Source of the DNA: Bacteroidales bacterium
GTDB lineage: Bacteria; Bacteroidota; Bacteroidia; Bacteroidales; UBA932
Assembly (NCBI GenBank): GCA_016285455.1
Contig: JAEEQS010000007.1
Span: forward strand, 1 to 64,000
Length of the DNA: 64,000 bases
Direction of reading: 5' to 3'
Part shown: one piece after another, positions 1-9,058 of the stretch
Layout of the letters: each line of letters begins with the position of its first letter
Position numbering within the stretch: the stretch's first letter is position 1
Position numbers and translations under genes: made by a program
Notes under the pieces: generated by a model
The model's input: only the letters and a program-made list of their open reading frames with translations
What the model was told of the DNA's origin: nothing
The model's database searches: none

Positions 1-53
1 CCAGCAGAACAAGTCTCTTATTGGAGAAGAGCGCTGGCTTCCAAAAACAATGA
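1..53 (+). CDS. 3' end of an upstream ORF, possibly rpmI (ribosomal protein L35)
   Basis: An open frame enters from the left edge and stops at TGA 51-53, three bases before rplT. Position favours L35, because infC-rpmI-rplT is a conserved order. The visible 16 residues (ending SAGFQKQ) do not clearly match the L35 C-terminus, so identity is inferred from context only. Confidence 0.25.
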   Translation, partial: SRTSLLLEKSAGFQKQ

Positions 54-56
54 ATT

Positions 57-401
57 ATGCCAAGAAGTGTAAATTCTGTAGCGTCAAGAGCAAGACGCAA
101 GAAAATCTTAAAGCAGACCAAAGGCAACTTCCACGCAAGGGCTAACGTTTACACCGTAGCAAAGAACACCCTTGAGAAAGGTTGGACACACGCCTATAAC
201 GATCGCAAGGACAAGAAGAAGAACTACAGGGTACTCTGGATCCAGAGAATCAACGCAGCCGTAAGGGCTTACGGTCTGAATTACTCTCAGTTCATAGGCA
301 AGCTTGCCAAGAGCAACGTAAACCTCAACCGCAAAGTCCTGGCCGATCTGGCCATGAACAATCCTCAGGCTTTCGAGAAAGTAGTAAAGTCTTTGGACTA
401 A
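57..401 (+). CDS. rplT: 50S ribosomal protein L20
   Basis: 114 aa, full length for L20. It binds 23S rRNA early in large-subunit assembly. The N-terminus [20 protein letters not shown] and the following basic segment with [10 protein letters not shown] are typical of the family, as is the C-terminal globular part containing [17 protein letters not shown]. The ATG is the first in frame and gives the canonical MPRS start. lepB begins 11 bases downstream, so co-transcription is likely. Confidence 0.97.
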   Translation: MPRSVNSVASRARRKKILKQTKGNFHARANVYTVAKNTLEKGWTHAYNDRKDKKKNYRVLWIQRINAAVRAYGLNYSQFIGKLAKSNVNLNRKVLADLAMNNPQAFEKVVKSLD

Positions 402-412
402 TATGACCGTAG

Positions 413-1762
413 ATGGGATTCTGGCGGAACAAATGGTTTAAGTTCGCCCTTTGGGGAACTCTTTACCTTTTGTGGGTAATATGGCTCGGAAATTACTGGT
501 GGCTTTTGGGACTGCCGGTAATTTTCGATTTATACATAACCAAAAAGGTTAAGTGGGCTTTCTGGAGGCGGAAGGAGAAGAAGGGTAACGTCACCGATAC
601 CCTTCTGGATTGGCTCGATGCAGGTATCTTTGCCGTAGTTGCCGCTATGGTTATCAAGATATTCTGGTTCGAGGCTTTCACAATTCCATCTCCGTCTATG
701 GAAAAGACCTTGTTCACCGGAGATTATCTCTTTGTTTCCAAGGTGGCTTACGGGCCAAAGATTCCGCAGACTCCTCTGTCTGTTCCGCTGGTTCACAATT
801 CGATTTTCGGCGGAGAATCCTATTCTACTCTCATACAGAACAAGTACCGCAGACTTAAAGGTTTCGGAAAGGTTAAGCGCTACGATATCGTGGTCTTTTC
901 CTTCCCGCACGGAGACACCGTACTCAAGCAGGTTCCGCAGGCAGACTACTATCAGCTGGTTCGCCTCAACGGTGGAGACAGGGAGGCTGTCGTATCGGCT
1001 TACGGCCCTATGATAGTTCGCCCTAAAGACAAGAAAGACAACTACGTAAAACGTTGCGTGGCAATTCCGGGAGACACACTCCAGGTTATAGATGGAGCCG
1101 TTTACGTAAACCGCAAAAAGGAACCGCAGAGAGCTACCATTCAGAGTTCATACACAGTTGTGACCAAGGGAGATCCGATTAACAAGATAACCCTGGACGA
1201 TATGAGAATCAATCCTGAGGACTCTCAGTTTGATCCTTCTCTTCCTGGCTATCCTGACATTTCCCTGACCTCAGAAGAGGCAGAGCGTTTCTCCCGTTTC
1301 CCAGCAGTGCTGAAGATTGAGGAAAACATAGACGTCTATCCTCCGGACTATCCGGATTCTCCGCTTATGCTTTTCCCGTTCGACACTCTCCGCAGGTGGA
1401 CAAGAGACAACTACGGTCCAATCTGGATTCCTCAGGCAGGAGCTACAGTCACCCTGGACGAGAACAACATCTCCCTCTATCGCAGAATAATAACTTCATA
1501 TGAAGACAATTCTCTGGAGGAAAAAGATGGCAAATTTTTCATAAACGGGCAGGAGACAACCACCTATACATTCCGTCAGGATTACTACTGGATGATGGGT
1601 GATAACCGCCACAACTCTTTGGATTCCAGATACTGGGGCTTTGTTCCTGAAGATCATATCGTAGGCGCGCCTTACATAATATGGTTCTCAAGAGACCGCT
1701 ACCGCAGTTTCCCTCAGAGTATCAGGTGGAACCGCATTTTTAAGTTTGTAAGAAACATTTGA
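413..1762 (+). CDS. lepB: Signal peptidase I
   Basis: 449 aa membrane serine protease that cleaves signal peptides of exported preproteins. Hydrophobic segments lie near residues 10-40 and 66-88. The catalytic serine is in PSPSM (Ser95) and the general-base lysine in KRCVAIPGD (Lys213). A C-terminal box MMGDNRHNSLDSRYWG marks the conserved SPase core. The protein is longer than the E. coli enzyme (about 324 aa) because of an insertion between roughly residues 225 and 385, as is usual in Bacteroidota. It follows rplT closely. Confidence 0.95.
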   Translation: MGFWRNKWFKFALWGTLYLLWVIWLGNYWWLLGLPVIFDLYITKKVKWAFWRRKEKKGNVTDTLLDWLDAGIFAVVAAMVIKIFWFEAFTIPSPSMEKTLFTGDYLFVSKVAYGPKIPQTPLSVPLVHNSIFGGESYSTLIQNKYRRLKGFGKVKRYDIVVFSFPHGDTVLKQVPQADYYQLVRLNGGDREAVVSAYGPMIVRPKDKKDNYVKRCVAIPGDTLQVIDGAVYVNRKKEPQRATIQSSYTVVTKGDPINKITLDDMRINPEDSQFDPSLPGYPDISLTSEEAERFSRFPAVLKIEENIDVYPPDYPDSPLMLFPFDTLRRWTRDNYGPIWIPQAGATVTLDENNISLYRRIITSYEDNSLEEKDGKFFINGQETTTYTFRQDYYWMMGDNRHNSLDSRYWGFVPEDHIVGAPYIIWFSRDRYRSFPQSIRWNRIFKFVRNI

Positions 1763-1794
1763 TTTGGGAATTAGAAAAATATTTCTCATATTTG
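1763..1794 (+). promoter_or_regulatory. Probable promoter of the rpmB-rpmG operon
   Basis: TTTG (1763-1766), 20 bases, then CATATTTG (1787-1794). This resembles the Bacteroidota -33/-7 consensus TTTG/TAnnTTTG, with one deviation in the -7 box. It lies 40 bases upstream of rpmB and just after the lepB stop. Confidence 0.5.
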
Positions 1795-1834
1795 CACCCC
1801 GATTTTGATAATTATAAAATAAATAGATACAGTT

Positions 1835-2077
1835 ATGGCAAGGGTTTGTCAAATTACAGGTAAAAAGAGAATGATTGGTAACAACGTTTCTCACTCAAAG
1901 AGGCGCACCAAGCGTGAATTCGCCGTTAATCTGAGAGAGAAGAAGTTCTGGCTAGAGAGCGAGAAAAGATTTGTTACCCTTAAGGTTAGCGCCGCAGGTA
2001 TGCGCAACATCAACAAGAATGGCCTCGAGGCTGAGCTCAAGAAGGCTATGGATAATGGTTATATAGACATCGTTTAA
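1835..2077 (+). CDS. rpmB: 50S ribosomal protein L28
   Basis: 80 aa, usual length. The N-terminus [20 protein letters not shown] with SKRRTKREF is diagnostic of L28; the C-terminal half holds the helix that ends in GYIDIV. It is followed 12 bases later by rpmG with a GGAGG ribosome-binding site between them, so the two are one operon. Confidence 0.97.
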   Translation: MARVCQITGKKRMIGNNVSHSKRRTKREFAVNLREKKFWLESEKRFVTLKVSAAGMRNINKNGLEAELKKAMDNGYIDIV

Positions 2078-2089
2078 GGAGGTTAGGCT

Positions 2090-2272
2090 ATGGCAAAGAA
2101 AGAAAACAGAGTTCAGGTTATCCTCGAGTGCACAGAGCAGAGGGAGAGCGGTGTTCCAGGCATGAGCCGTTACATCACCACCAAGAACAAGAAGAACACA
2201 AACCAGCGTCTGGAGCGTAAGAAATATAATCCTTACCTCAAGAGAGTTACGCTGCACAGAGAAGTAAAATAA
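2090..2272 (+). CDS. rpmG: 50S ribosomal protein L33
   Basis: 60 aa. Family landmarks are [23 protein letters not shown] and the end [17 protein letters not shown]. Only one cysteine is present, so this is the zinc-independent (C-minus) form. It sits between rpmB and the DUF4295 gene in the ribosomal operon. Confidence 0.96.
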   Translation: MAKKENRVQVILECTEQRESGVPGMSRYITTKNKKNTNQRLERKKYNPYLKRVTLHREVK

Positions 2273-2288
2273 TTAAAACGTTTAGAAT

Positions 2289-2456
2289 ATGGCAAAGAAA
2301 GCGGTTGCAACATTCGCTGGCGACAAGTCTCAGAACAAGAATGTTGTTAAATGTATCCGCATGGTCAGAAGCAAGAAGACCGGTTCTTACTATTTTGAAG
2401 AGGCCGTTGTTCCAGTAGGACAGGAGAAGGAATTTCTCCAGGGCAAGAAGAACTAG
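2289..2456 (+). CDS. DUF4295 family ribosome-associated small protein
   Basis: 55 aa, starting MAKKAVATFAGDKSQNKN and ending EFLQGKKN, with a central KCIRMVRSKKTGSYYFEE stretch. The pattern matches the DUF4295 family, which is restricted to Bacteroidota and conserved after rpmG in the order rpmB-rpmG-DUF4295-ftsY seen here. It is very basic, which fits rRNA contact; the molecular role is not established by sequence. A rho-independent terminator follows. Confidence 0.88.
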   Translation: MAKKAVATFAGDKSQNKNVVKCIRMVRSKKTGSYYFEEAVVPVGQEKEFLQGKKN

Positions 2457-2480
2457 TCATAGACCATCGCAAGAGTGAGG

Positions 2481-2509
2481 CTTCCGGATTGATCCGGAAG
2501 TCTTTTTTT
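2481..2509 (+). terminator. Rho-independent terminator of the rpmB-rpmG-DUF4295 operon
   Basis: Perfect 9-bp stem CTTCCGGAT/ATCCGGAAG with a 2-base TG loop, followed by a T-rich tract (TCTTTTTTT). Confidence 0.92.
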
Positions 2510-2520
2510 GTGTATATTTG
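2489..2520 (+). promoter_or_regulatory. ftsY promoter
   Basis: TTG (2489-2491), 21 bases, TATATTTG (2513-2520): a full Bacteroidota promoter. Its -33 element lies in the loop of the preceding terminator. The expected transcription start near 2527 excludes the upstream in-frame TTG at 2518 as the ftsY start. Confidence 0.75.
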
Positions 2521-2553
2521 TTATTTGTTTACAACCAAACAAAACCAAAGGAA

Positions 2554-3552
2554 ATGGGACTTTTCTCAAGGAAGAAAAAATCGGATTCTTCTCTGGATCT
2601 GGGGCTTCACAAAACCAGGCGGGGATTCTTTTCCAGGATCGCCGATGCCATAACGGGTAAAACCGTTGTAGATGACGAAGTTCTGGAGAGCATAGAAGAA
2701 GCTCTAATTGGATCTGATGTAGGCATAGACACCACATCTGAGATTATGGACAGGCTTCAGGAGAGAGTCCGCAAGGAAAAGGGCATATCCACAGACAGGG
2801 TGATGGATCTTCTCAAAGAAGAGATTGCCGATATGCTTACCTGTTCTTCCACCAATGGTGTTCCTGACGACGAATACGTAGAAACGGCTTTCAAAGACAA
2901 CAGCCGTGTATTCGACTTTTCCAAGAAGCCATACGTAATTATGGTTGTGGGAGTAAACGGAGTCGGCAAAACCACCACTATAGGCAAGATAGCTTCTCAG
3001 TTAAAGGATAGCGGCAAGAAGGTAATGATTGGCGCTTCAGACACTTTCCGAGCTGCCGCGGTTGAGCAGCTTGATATCTGGGCCCAGAGAGCAGGAGTGG
3101 AGATTATCAAGCAGAAGATGGGCGCAGATCCTGCCGCAGTTGCCTTTGACACCTTGAGTTCAGCCGTTGCCAAAGGAGCGGATGTAGTAATCATCGATAC
3201 GGCCGGCAGACTCCATAACAAGATCGGCTTGATGAACGAGCTGACCAAGATCAAGAACGTGATGAAGAAGGTGGTCAGCGATGCTCCTCACGACGTTATG
3301 CTTGTTCTGGACGGCTCCACTGGCCAGAACGCCCTCGTCCAGGCGAGGGAATTCTCAAAGGCCACAGACATTACTTCATTGGCAGTTACTAAGTTAGATG
3401 GCAGTGCCAAGGGCGGAGTTGTTATCGGCATCGCTGAGCAATTCAAGGTTCCTGTAAAATTCATTGGAGTAGGAGAAAAGGTGGGAGACCTGAAGGTTTT
3501 CAACAGGGAAGACTTTGTTGATTCTCTCTTTGACAAGACAAAAGACCAATAG
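2554..3552 (+). CDS. ftsY: Signal recognition particle receptor FtsY
   Basis: 332 aa SRP-receptor GTPase that docks ribosome-SRP complexes at the membrane. A short basic N-terminus MGLFSRKKK replaces the long acidic A domain. The NG domain shows the P-loop GVNGVGKTTT, DTFRAAAVEQL, DTAGR and TKLDGSAKGG motifs. ATG 2554 is chosen because the longer frame (TTG 2518) starts upstream of the predicted transcription start. Contains one ATCGCTGAG 9-mer (3430). Confidence 0.96.
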   Translation: MGLFSRKKKSDSSLDLGLHKTRRGFFSRIADAITGKTVVDDEVLESIEEALIGSDVGIDTTSEIMDRLQERVRKEKGISTDRVMDLLKEEIADMLTCSSTNGVPDDEYVETAFKDNSRVFDFSKKPYVIMVVGVNGVGKTTTIGKIASQLKDSGKKVMIGASDTFRAAAVEQLDIWAQRAGVEIIKQKMGADPAAVAFDTLSSAVAKGADVVIIDTAGRLHNKIGLMNELTKIKNVMKKVVSDAPHDVMLVLDGSTGQNALVQAREFSKATDITSLAVTKLDGSAKGGVVIGIAEQFKVPVKFIGVGEKVGDLKVFNREDFVDSLFDKTKDQ

Positions 3553-3576
3553 CGATAATTATAAAAATCATTAGAT

Positions 3577-6048
3577 ATGGATATTTCTTACAATTGGCTG
3601 AAAGAGTATGTGAAGTTCAATCTCAATCCAGACGAGGTTGCTCAGGCTCTTACCAATATCGGTCTGGAAGTTGAACACCAGGATATGGTGGAAGAGATTC
3701 CGGGCGGACTGGAAGGTGTTGTAACCGCTTATGTGGTTGAGTGTGTTGATCATCCTAATTCAGACCATCTCCACGTGACCAAGGTTGACTGTGGAACAGG
3801 AGAGCTTTTGCAGGTTGTCTGCGGTGCTCCAAATGTGGCTGCTGGCCAGAAGGTTCTGCTTGCTACCATCAACACTAAGCTTGTTATCCACGGAGAAGAA
3901 ATAAAGATAAAGAAGAACAAGATCAGGGGAATTGAGTCCTGCGGTATGATTTGCGCTGAAGATGAGCTTGGAGTGGGAACAGACCACGCCGGCATTATGG
4001 TTCTCCCTTCAGATACTCCTGTGGGTATGAAGGCAAGAGACTATTTCGGCTTCAAAACAGATACTGTTTACACTATCGGCCTTACTCCTAACCGCATAGA
4101 CGCCGCTTCTTTCATCGGAGTTGCCAGAGACCTTAGCGCTTGGCTGAGACTCAACAACCTGGGCGGAGAGCTGACTCTTCCTTCAGTAGCAGATTTCAAG
4201 GCTCCCGAGGCAGACAATGGCTCTGTGGATGTTGTTGTAAACCAGCCAGATGGAGCTCCGCGATATGCAGGCCTTACGATCAAGGGCATTACCGTAAAGG
4301 AGTCTCCTGACTGGATGAAGAAAAAACTTTTGAGCGTTGGCTTCCGTCCTATCAACAACATCGTTGACATTACAAACTACATCCTTATAGAAACCGGAAA
4401 TCCTATGCACGCCTTTGACGTAAATTACGTTAAGGGCAACAAGATTGTGGTGGATTTCTGCCCAGATGGCACTCCTTTCACCACTCTGGATGGTGTGGAG
4501 AGAAAGCTTGACAAACAGGACCTTATGATCTGCAACGCTGAAGGTCCTATGTGCATTGCCGGCGTTTTCGGCGGTCAGGACAGCGGCGTAAAGGACAGCA
4601 CCACTTCTGTTTTCCTGGAGAGCGCTTACTTCAATCCTGTTCTTGTCAGGAAGACTTCCAAGAGGCATACTCTCAAGACTGAGGCTAGCTTCCGCTTTGA
4701 GAGAGGATGCGACCCTAATATGGTTCCATACGCTCTTAAGAGAGCTGCGATGCTGGTTCTTGAACTTGCCGGCGGAGAAATTGTTGGCCCTGTCAAAGAC
4801 GTGATTTCCAAGCCAATCGAGAAGAAGACCGTTGAACTCGACTATGCCAGAATGGAGTCTTTGATGGGCTGCAAGATAGGCAAGGAGAAGATTCATCAGA
4901 TTCTGGAATATCTTGAAATGGAGTTCGTGAACGAGACAGAAACAGGCTGCACTGTAAAGGTTCCTACATACAGGGTGGATGTTTACCGCGAATGCGATGT
5001 GGTGGAGGATGTACTCCGCATCTGGGGCTACAACAATGTTCCGCTTCCTGGCAGCATGAAGTGCTCCGTAAATATTGCTCCGCATCCAGATCCGGAGAAG
5101 ATCAGGAAGACCGCCTGCGAGACCTTGACAGCCAACGGCTTTATGGAGATGATGAACAACTCCCTGACCAAGAGTGCTTACTACGAGGATCTTAAGACTT
5201 ATCCGACAGACAAGCTGGTTATGATCTGCAACCCTCTGTCTTCTGACCTTAACTGTATGAGGCAAACTCTTCTTCTCAACGGACTTGAGGTTGTTGCCTA
5301 TAACATCAACCGCCAGGAGACTCAGCTCAAACTCTACGAGTTTGGAAACGTTTACTCTTTCAACAAAGACTATGTAAAGCCAGAAGAAGAAAGAAGCACT
5401 CTTAAAGCTTACTCCGAGCGTCCTAAACTCTCTATGTTTGTAACTGGAGAAGGGCTCAAGAGCTGGAGAAACCAGACCATCAGCGGAGACTACTTCTCTC
5501 TCAAGGGCTATGTTGAGCTCCTTCTGAAGAAGTTTGCCATCGATATCAAAGACCTTGACTATGAGGGCGCTCCATCTGACATTTTCTCAGAGGGTTTGAC
5601 CTACAAGCTGAAGGCCAGTGGCAAGGAAATCGTGACAATGGGTGCCATAAAGGACAAGCTCGCCAAGAAGTTCGGCATCAAGCAGAAGGTTTATGCCGCT
5701 GAGTTCTCCTGGGATGTCCTTCTGAACAAGATCAAGAAGAACACTGTCAAGTTCACCGAGCTTCCTAGATTCCCTGAAGTTAGGCGAGACCTGGCTTTGC
5801 TTCTGGATTACCAGGTATCCTTCGCCGACCTCAGAACTGCCGCTTACCAGGCAGAAAAGAAGCTTCTGAAGAACATCGTTCTCTTTGATGTCTACACTGG
5901 CGACAAGATTCCTGAGGGCAAAAAGCAGTACGCTATCAGCTTCTATCTCCAGGATCCTGACAAGACCTTGACCGACAAGGCTGTGGATGCAATTATGGAC
6001 AAGCTCCTGAGAATCTTCAAGGAAAGGTTCAACGCTGAACTCAGATAG
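3577..6048 (+). CDS. pheT: Phenylalanine--tRNA ligase beta subunit
   Basis: 823 aa, full length. The beta subunit pairs with PheS (not in this window) to charge tRNA-Phe. Domains in order: EMAP/tRNA-binding OB fold about 39-155 (HPNSDHLHVTKVDCG, CGAPN), B3/4 editing domain about 210-370 (RPINNIVDITNYI, GNPMHAFD), B5 about 410-480, catalytic-like core, and the FDX-ACB anticodon-binding domain at the C-terminus (FPEVRRDLALLLD). It starts 24 bases after ftsY. Confidence 0.96.
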   Translation: MDISYNWLKEYVKFNLNPDEVAQALTNIGLEVEHQDMVEEIPGGLEGVVTAYVVECVDHPNSDHLHVTKVDCGTGELLQVVCGAPNVAAGQKVLLATINTKLVIHGEEIKIKKNKIRGIESCGMICAEDELGVGTDHAGIMVLPSDTPVGMKARDYFGFKTDTVYTIGLTPNRIDAASFIGVARDLSAWLRLNNLGGELTLPSVADFKAPEADNGSVDVVVNQPDGAPRYAGLTIKGITVKESPDWMKKKLLSVGFRPINNIVDITNYILIETGNPMHAFDVNYVKGNKIVVDFCPDGTPFTTLDGVERKLDKQDLMICNAEGPMCIAGVFGGQDSGVKDSTTSVFLESAYFNPVLVRKTSKRHTLKTEASFRFERGCDPNMVPYALKRAAMLVLELAGGEIVGPVKDVISKPIEKKTVELDYARMESLMGCKIGKEKIHQILEYLEMEFVNETETGCTVKVPTYRVDVYRECDVVEDVLRIWGYNNVPLPGSMKCSVNIAPHPDPEKIRKTACETLTANGFMEMMNNSLTKSAYYEDLKTYPTDKLVMICNPLSSDLNCMRQTLLLNGLEVVAYNINRQETQLKLYEFGNVYSFNKDYVKPEEERSTLKAYSERPKLSMFVTGEGLKSWRNQTISGDYFSLKGYVELLLKKFAIDIKDLDYEGAPSDIFSEGLTYKLKASGKEIVTMGAIKDKLAKKFGIKQKVYAAEFSWDVLLNKIKKNTVKFTELPRFPEVRRDLALLLDYQVSFADLRTAAYQAEKKLLKNIVLFDVYTGDKIPEGKKQYAISFYLQDPDKTLTDKAVDAIMDKLLRIFKERFNAELR

Positions 6049-6068
6049 TTACTTCAAACAAAACATAT

Positions 6069-6701
6069 ATGAAAAACATCTTGTTAGCGGCAGTCTGCAT
6101 ACTGGCTCTCTCTGCCTGCAAGCAGAACGCCGGCCAGAACACCGAGCAGACCAAAGAGGCGGCTGAAGAAGTAAAGCGCGAGTACCTGTCACAGGATCTT
6201 GCAACATTAGAGCTTTACGGGCAGGTTCAGTCTGTGACATACACAGAGGAGCATGTTTATCCTGTTACCATCTTGTTTGATGAAAAGGGAAGTGTTACCG
6301 CAATTCAAAAGATTCTCAGCGATGAGGAAAAGGAGAATGCTGAATTCTCATACAGTTCAGAAGACGGCGCGATCAAATCCATCCAGTTCCCTTCTGATGA
6401 TCCTTGGATTACATATCTCGGCTATGAAAAAGGACCTGGCTTCAAGGCGCCAAGTTCTTATACAGCTTCCAACCAGACAGGCAATTACACGGAGGAGACT
6501 TACCACCGTGATTCTACAGGCCGAGTTGTCAGCATAGATGTAGAGGAGGCTATACACTTCAATGTAGTGGAAGACAATACTCCTCTCACCGTTGAGTTCT
6601 CAGACTTCGACGAGAAGGGCAACTGGCTCAAATGCACACAAAAGTCTGGCGACAATACTTTTGTAAAGGTCCGCACCATCACTTATTATCCCAAGATGTA
6701 A
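6069..6701 (+). CDS. Hypothetical lipoprotein
   Basis: 210 aa. A signal peptide with lipobox LSAC (Cys17) predicts lipidation and export. The mature part begins with an acidic, probably disordered linker, then repeats short segments built around a Gly-turn between beta strands (YGQVQSVTYTEE, FDEKGSVTAIQK, FDEKGNWLKCTQ), like the antiparallel YD-type repeats of many Bacteroidota envelope proteins. No enzymatic motif is visible. It starts 20 bases after pheT. Confidence 0.75.
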   Translation: MKNILLAAVCILALSACKQNAGQNTEQTKEAAEEVKREYLSQDLATLELYGQVQSVTYTEEHVYPVTILFDEKGSVTAIQKILSDEEKENAEFSYSSEDGAIKSIQFPSDDPWITYLGYEKGPGFKAPSSYTASNQTGNYTEETYHRDSTGRVVSIDVEEAIHFNVVEDNTPLTVEFSDFDEKGNWLKCTQKSGDNTFVKVRTITYYPKM

Positions 6702-6720
6702 TTATTAATCCACAAACAAG

Positions 6721-7614
6721 GTGGTTCCTTTTGAACAGTTTCCAGAGGATGACTTTGAGAAGATAGCCGAAGCTAAAAAGAAAATGGTTTCCGGTTTGCT
6801 TTGGTGCATAGCCGGTTTTCTGGTAACTCTTGCCGCTTATTATTTAGCGAAACCTAACTCTAAATATTTGTTTGCCATAGTTGTTTTTGTTATCTATGGC
6901 GGTTTTCGCGGCATTCGCGGTTTGGCAGTGTATCTGAGAATGATGAAACATTATCAGGATGAAGAAAAATTCAGGAGGGTATTTAAACTAGGTATTGTTT
7001 CAATTGTAGGAGTTGCAGTATTGGTTGTATTAGGCTTGAAACTTATTGTCAAGAAAACTAGTCAGAATGATTTTGAGTCTGAAAGCCAGGAGGTTGTTGA
7101 CAGAATGACAGGAGTGAAGTTTTCTGTTCCTCCAGGATTCACGAAGATTAACGAAACATGGAAATGGGAAACCGACACTTCTTCTTATAGATCACGTTAC
7201 ATAGCTATGTCTCCTGATTATGCCATTTTCGTTGATGTTGTTGCCGATGGTAAGCGGTGGCTGACGAGCGAATATTATCCTGCTGATTCTGTGAAAATTG
7301 ACTTTAATGATTCTCTAGCCTTCGGCAATGTAAAAGCCTTCGAAAAGTATTTCAACGTTCTGGATGAGAATTACTATTCAAAGGATGAAATGCTATGTGA
7401 ACCGTGTTTCTTTGAGCTAGGAGAAAAGACATATTACAAGAGTATTGGTATTGATGAAGACCGGACGTGCACCGTCAATTACTATACTTTTAACGAAAAC
7501 AGTTTCATAAACATTTGCATAGATTATTATTCCGAGAGCTTAGATGGTGACAAGAATAAAGAAAGCTGGGCAGATGTTTTTGTGTCGAGGTTTCATTATT
7601 TTGAGGTTCCATAA
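6721..7614 (+). CDS. Hypothetical membrane-anchored protein
   Basis: 297 aa with a GTG start, as no suitable upstream ATG exists. Three hydrophobic segments (about 23-42, 48-66, 88-108) are followed by a soluble domain of about 180 residues that contains a run of aromatic and acidic residues (YFNVLDENYYSKDEM, TVNYYTFNENSF). Family not recognised. Slightly more AT-rich than its neighbours. It lies between two lipoprotein genes, all on the same strand. Confidence 0.65.
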   Translation: MVPFEQFPEDDFEKIAEAKKKMVSGLLWCIAGFLVTLAAYYLAKPNSKYLFAIVVFVIYGGFRGIRGLAVYLRMMKHYQDEEKFRRVFKLGIVSIVGVAVLVVLGLKLIVKKTSQNDFESESQEVVDRMTGVKFSVPPGFTKINETWKWETDTSSYRSRYIAMSPDYAIFVDVVADGKRWLTSEYYPADSVKIDFNDSLAFGNVKAFEKYFNVLDENYYSKDEMLCEPCFFELGEKTYYKSIGIDEDRTCTVNYYTFNENSFINICIDYYSESLDGDKNKESWADVFVSRFHYFEVP

Positions 7615-7625
7615 TACTTTTATTT

Positions 7626-8891
7626 ATGCGCAAATTCTTTGCTATTTTACTTATTTCAAGCGTGTTATGCTTGGTTATGGCTTCTTGTGAATCTTCCGGA
7701 AATGGAAATCCAGTCCAGGAAGGAATAGGTTCGGTTGTGGTGGCATATGTGAGCGGAGGTCAGGGGAAGCCGCTTCCGGATTTCGGGAAGGTCACTCACA
7801 TAGATTATGCTTTTGGCCGGGTAGACAGTACGTTCTCAGGTTTGAATATTGAGAATCCGGCAAGGTTCAAGGAAATCGCCGAGCTGAAGAACGACTACAA
7901 CAAAACTGCTGGAAGGAAGGTCTTTATGCAGCTTTCCATTGGAGGATGGGGAAGCGGCAGGTTCAGCGAGATGGTCACCGATACCGCTTACAGGCACGCA
8001 TTTGTGGCTTCCTGCAAGAAGGTGGTGGAAGAGTACGGCATAGACGGCATAGACCTGGACTGGGAGTATCCGTCCAGCGGAGTGGCAGGCATTTCTTCAG
8101 CTCCTACAGACATTGACAATTTCACTCTCTGGGTAAAGGAACTAAGAGAGGCTCTCGGACAGGACAAACTCTTGACAATTGCCACCATTTCTACTGCAAG
8201 GTTCATAGATTTCAAGGCAGTAGATCCGTACATAGACTTCTACAACATAATGAGTTACGATATGGATGTGGCTCCTTGTCATCATGCTCCGCTGAAGAGG
8301 TTTGAGACAGAGATTCTCCGCGACAGCCTTATCGGAAACCTCAGGATGGGCTTCGGCTTTATGGGCTATCCGTCTGACTCATCAGTTGCCCAGAAATACG
8401 GGCAGATGTACCAGACTCCGGTCATGCTCAATGCTGATTACTTCAGGCAGTTCGCTGCCAGCCTAACCAAAGAAGAGAATCCTAAGGAGAGCAAGATTGC
8501 GGGGCAGTGCACTACGGAAGAGGCTGTAATGATGCATATTGCAGCAGGCCTGGATCCAAGTAAGCTTGTTCTTGGAATGCCGTTCTACGGCAAGAGCGGA
8601 GGCGGAGTGGAATATCCGTTCCAGAAAGAGTTCTGGGAGACCGGAGAAGTCGGGGAAGGCTACCAGGAAGTCTGGGACGAGATTGCCTGGGTTCCATACA
8701 TCGCAGATGCCGAAGGGAATCTTGTTTACGGCTTTGAAAACGAGCAGTCAATTCGCGCCAAATGCCGCTTTGCCAAGGAGCATCACCTTCTCGGCGCAAT
8801 GTACTGGGAATACTGCATCGATGCAGGACGCATCGAGCCTTTCCGCAATAAACTAATTAACGCTGTCGCTGAGGAAATCCTCAACAATTGA
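7626..8891 (+). CDS. Glycoside hydrolase family 18 lipoprotein (chitinase-like)
   Basis: 421 aa. Signal peptide with lipobox MASC (Cys20), so probably surface or periplasmic and lipid-anchored. The GH18 TIM barrel is shown by KVFMQLSIGGWGSGRFSEM (the SxGG motif) and the catalytic DGIDLDWEYP, whose last Glu is the proton donor, plus IMSYDMD and the late tryptophan in GAMYWEYCIDAG. A KLVLGMPFYGKS stretch is also typical. Substrate could be chitin, chitooligosaccharides or an N-glycan (endo-beta-N-acetylglucosaminidase activity); sequence alone does not decide. Confidence 0.88.
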   Translation: MRKFFAILLISSVLCLVMASCESSGNGNPVQEGIGSVVVAYVSGGQGKPLPDFGKVTHIDYAFGRVDSTFSGLNIENPARFKEIAELKNDYNKTAGRKVFMQLSIGGWGSGRFSEMVTDTAYRHAFVASCKKVVEEYGIDGIDLDWEYPSSGVAGISSAPTDIDNFTLWVKELREALGQDKLLTIATISTARFIDFKAVDPYIDFYNIMSYDMDVAPCHHAPLKRFETEILRDSLIGNLRMGFGFMGYPSDSSVAQKYGQMYQTPVMLNADYFRQFAASLTKEENPKESKIAGQCTTEEAVMMHIAAGLDPSKLVLGMPFYGKSGGGVEYPFQKEFWETGEVGEGYQEVWDEIAWVPYIADAEGNLVYGFENEQSIRAKCRFAKEHHLLGAMYWEYCIDAGRIEPFRNKLINAVAEEILNN

Positions 8892-8907
8892 TTTTTCCAA
8901 TAAAAAG

Positions 8908-8937
8908 TTTGCAATTATTAAAAAACAACTATCTTTG
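8908..8937 (+). promoter_or_regulatory. Promoter of a short leader transcript
   Basis: TTTG (8908-8911), 18 bases, TATCTTTG (8930-8937). The -7 box fits TAnnTTTG exactly. Expected start near 8943-8945. Confidence 0.65.
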
Positions 8938-8942
8938 CATTA

Positions 8943-9028
8943 GCATGTTAGAAGATGGTCACGGTCACCTTCAGTGGCCTGAGTCCGAAATTTAAGGCAT
9001 TTCATTCCCACATTGAAATGCCTTTTTG
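8943..9028 (+). ncRNA. Candidate small RNA or attenuator leader with a 16-codon ORF
   Basis: The roughly 85-nt stretch from the predicted start to the terminator contains a leaderless ORF at 8945-8995 encoding MLEDGHGHLQWPESEI, with its stop TAA overlapping the base of the terminator stem. A tandem GGTCAC repeat lies inside it. Either a free small RNA or a transcription-attenuation leader for the gene at 9059. No known riboswitch fold was recognised. Confidence 0.4.
8994..9028 (+). terminator. Rho-independent terminator or attenuator hairpin
   Basis: Stem AAGGCATTTCA/TGAAATGCCTT (8994-9004 with 9014-9024) followed by TTTGTTTT. It lies between the promoter at 8908 and the next gene at 9059, so transcripts must read through it to express that gene. 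Confidence 0.8.
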
Positions 9029-9058
9029 TTTTAATGGGGCATGCAATGGAGAGAAGAT

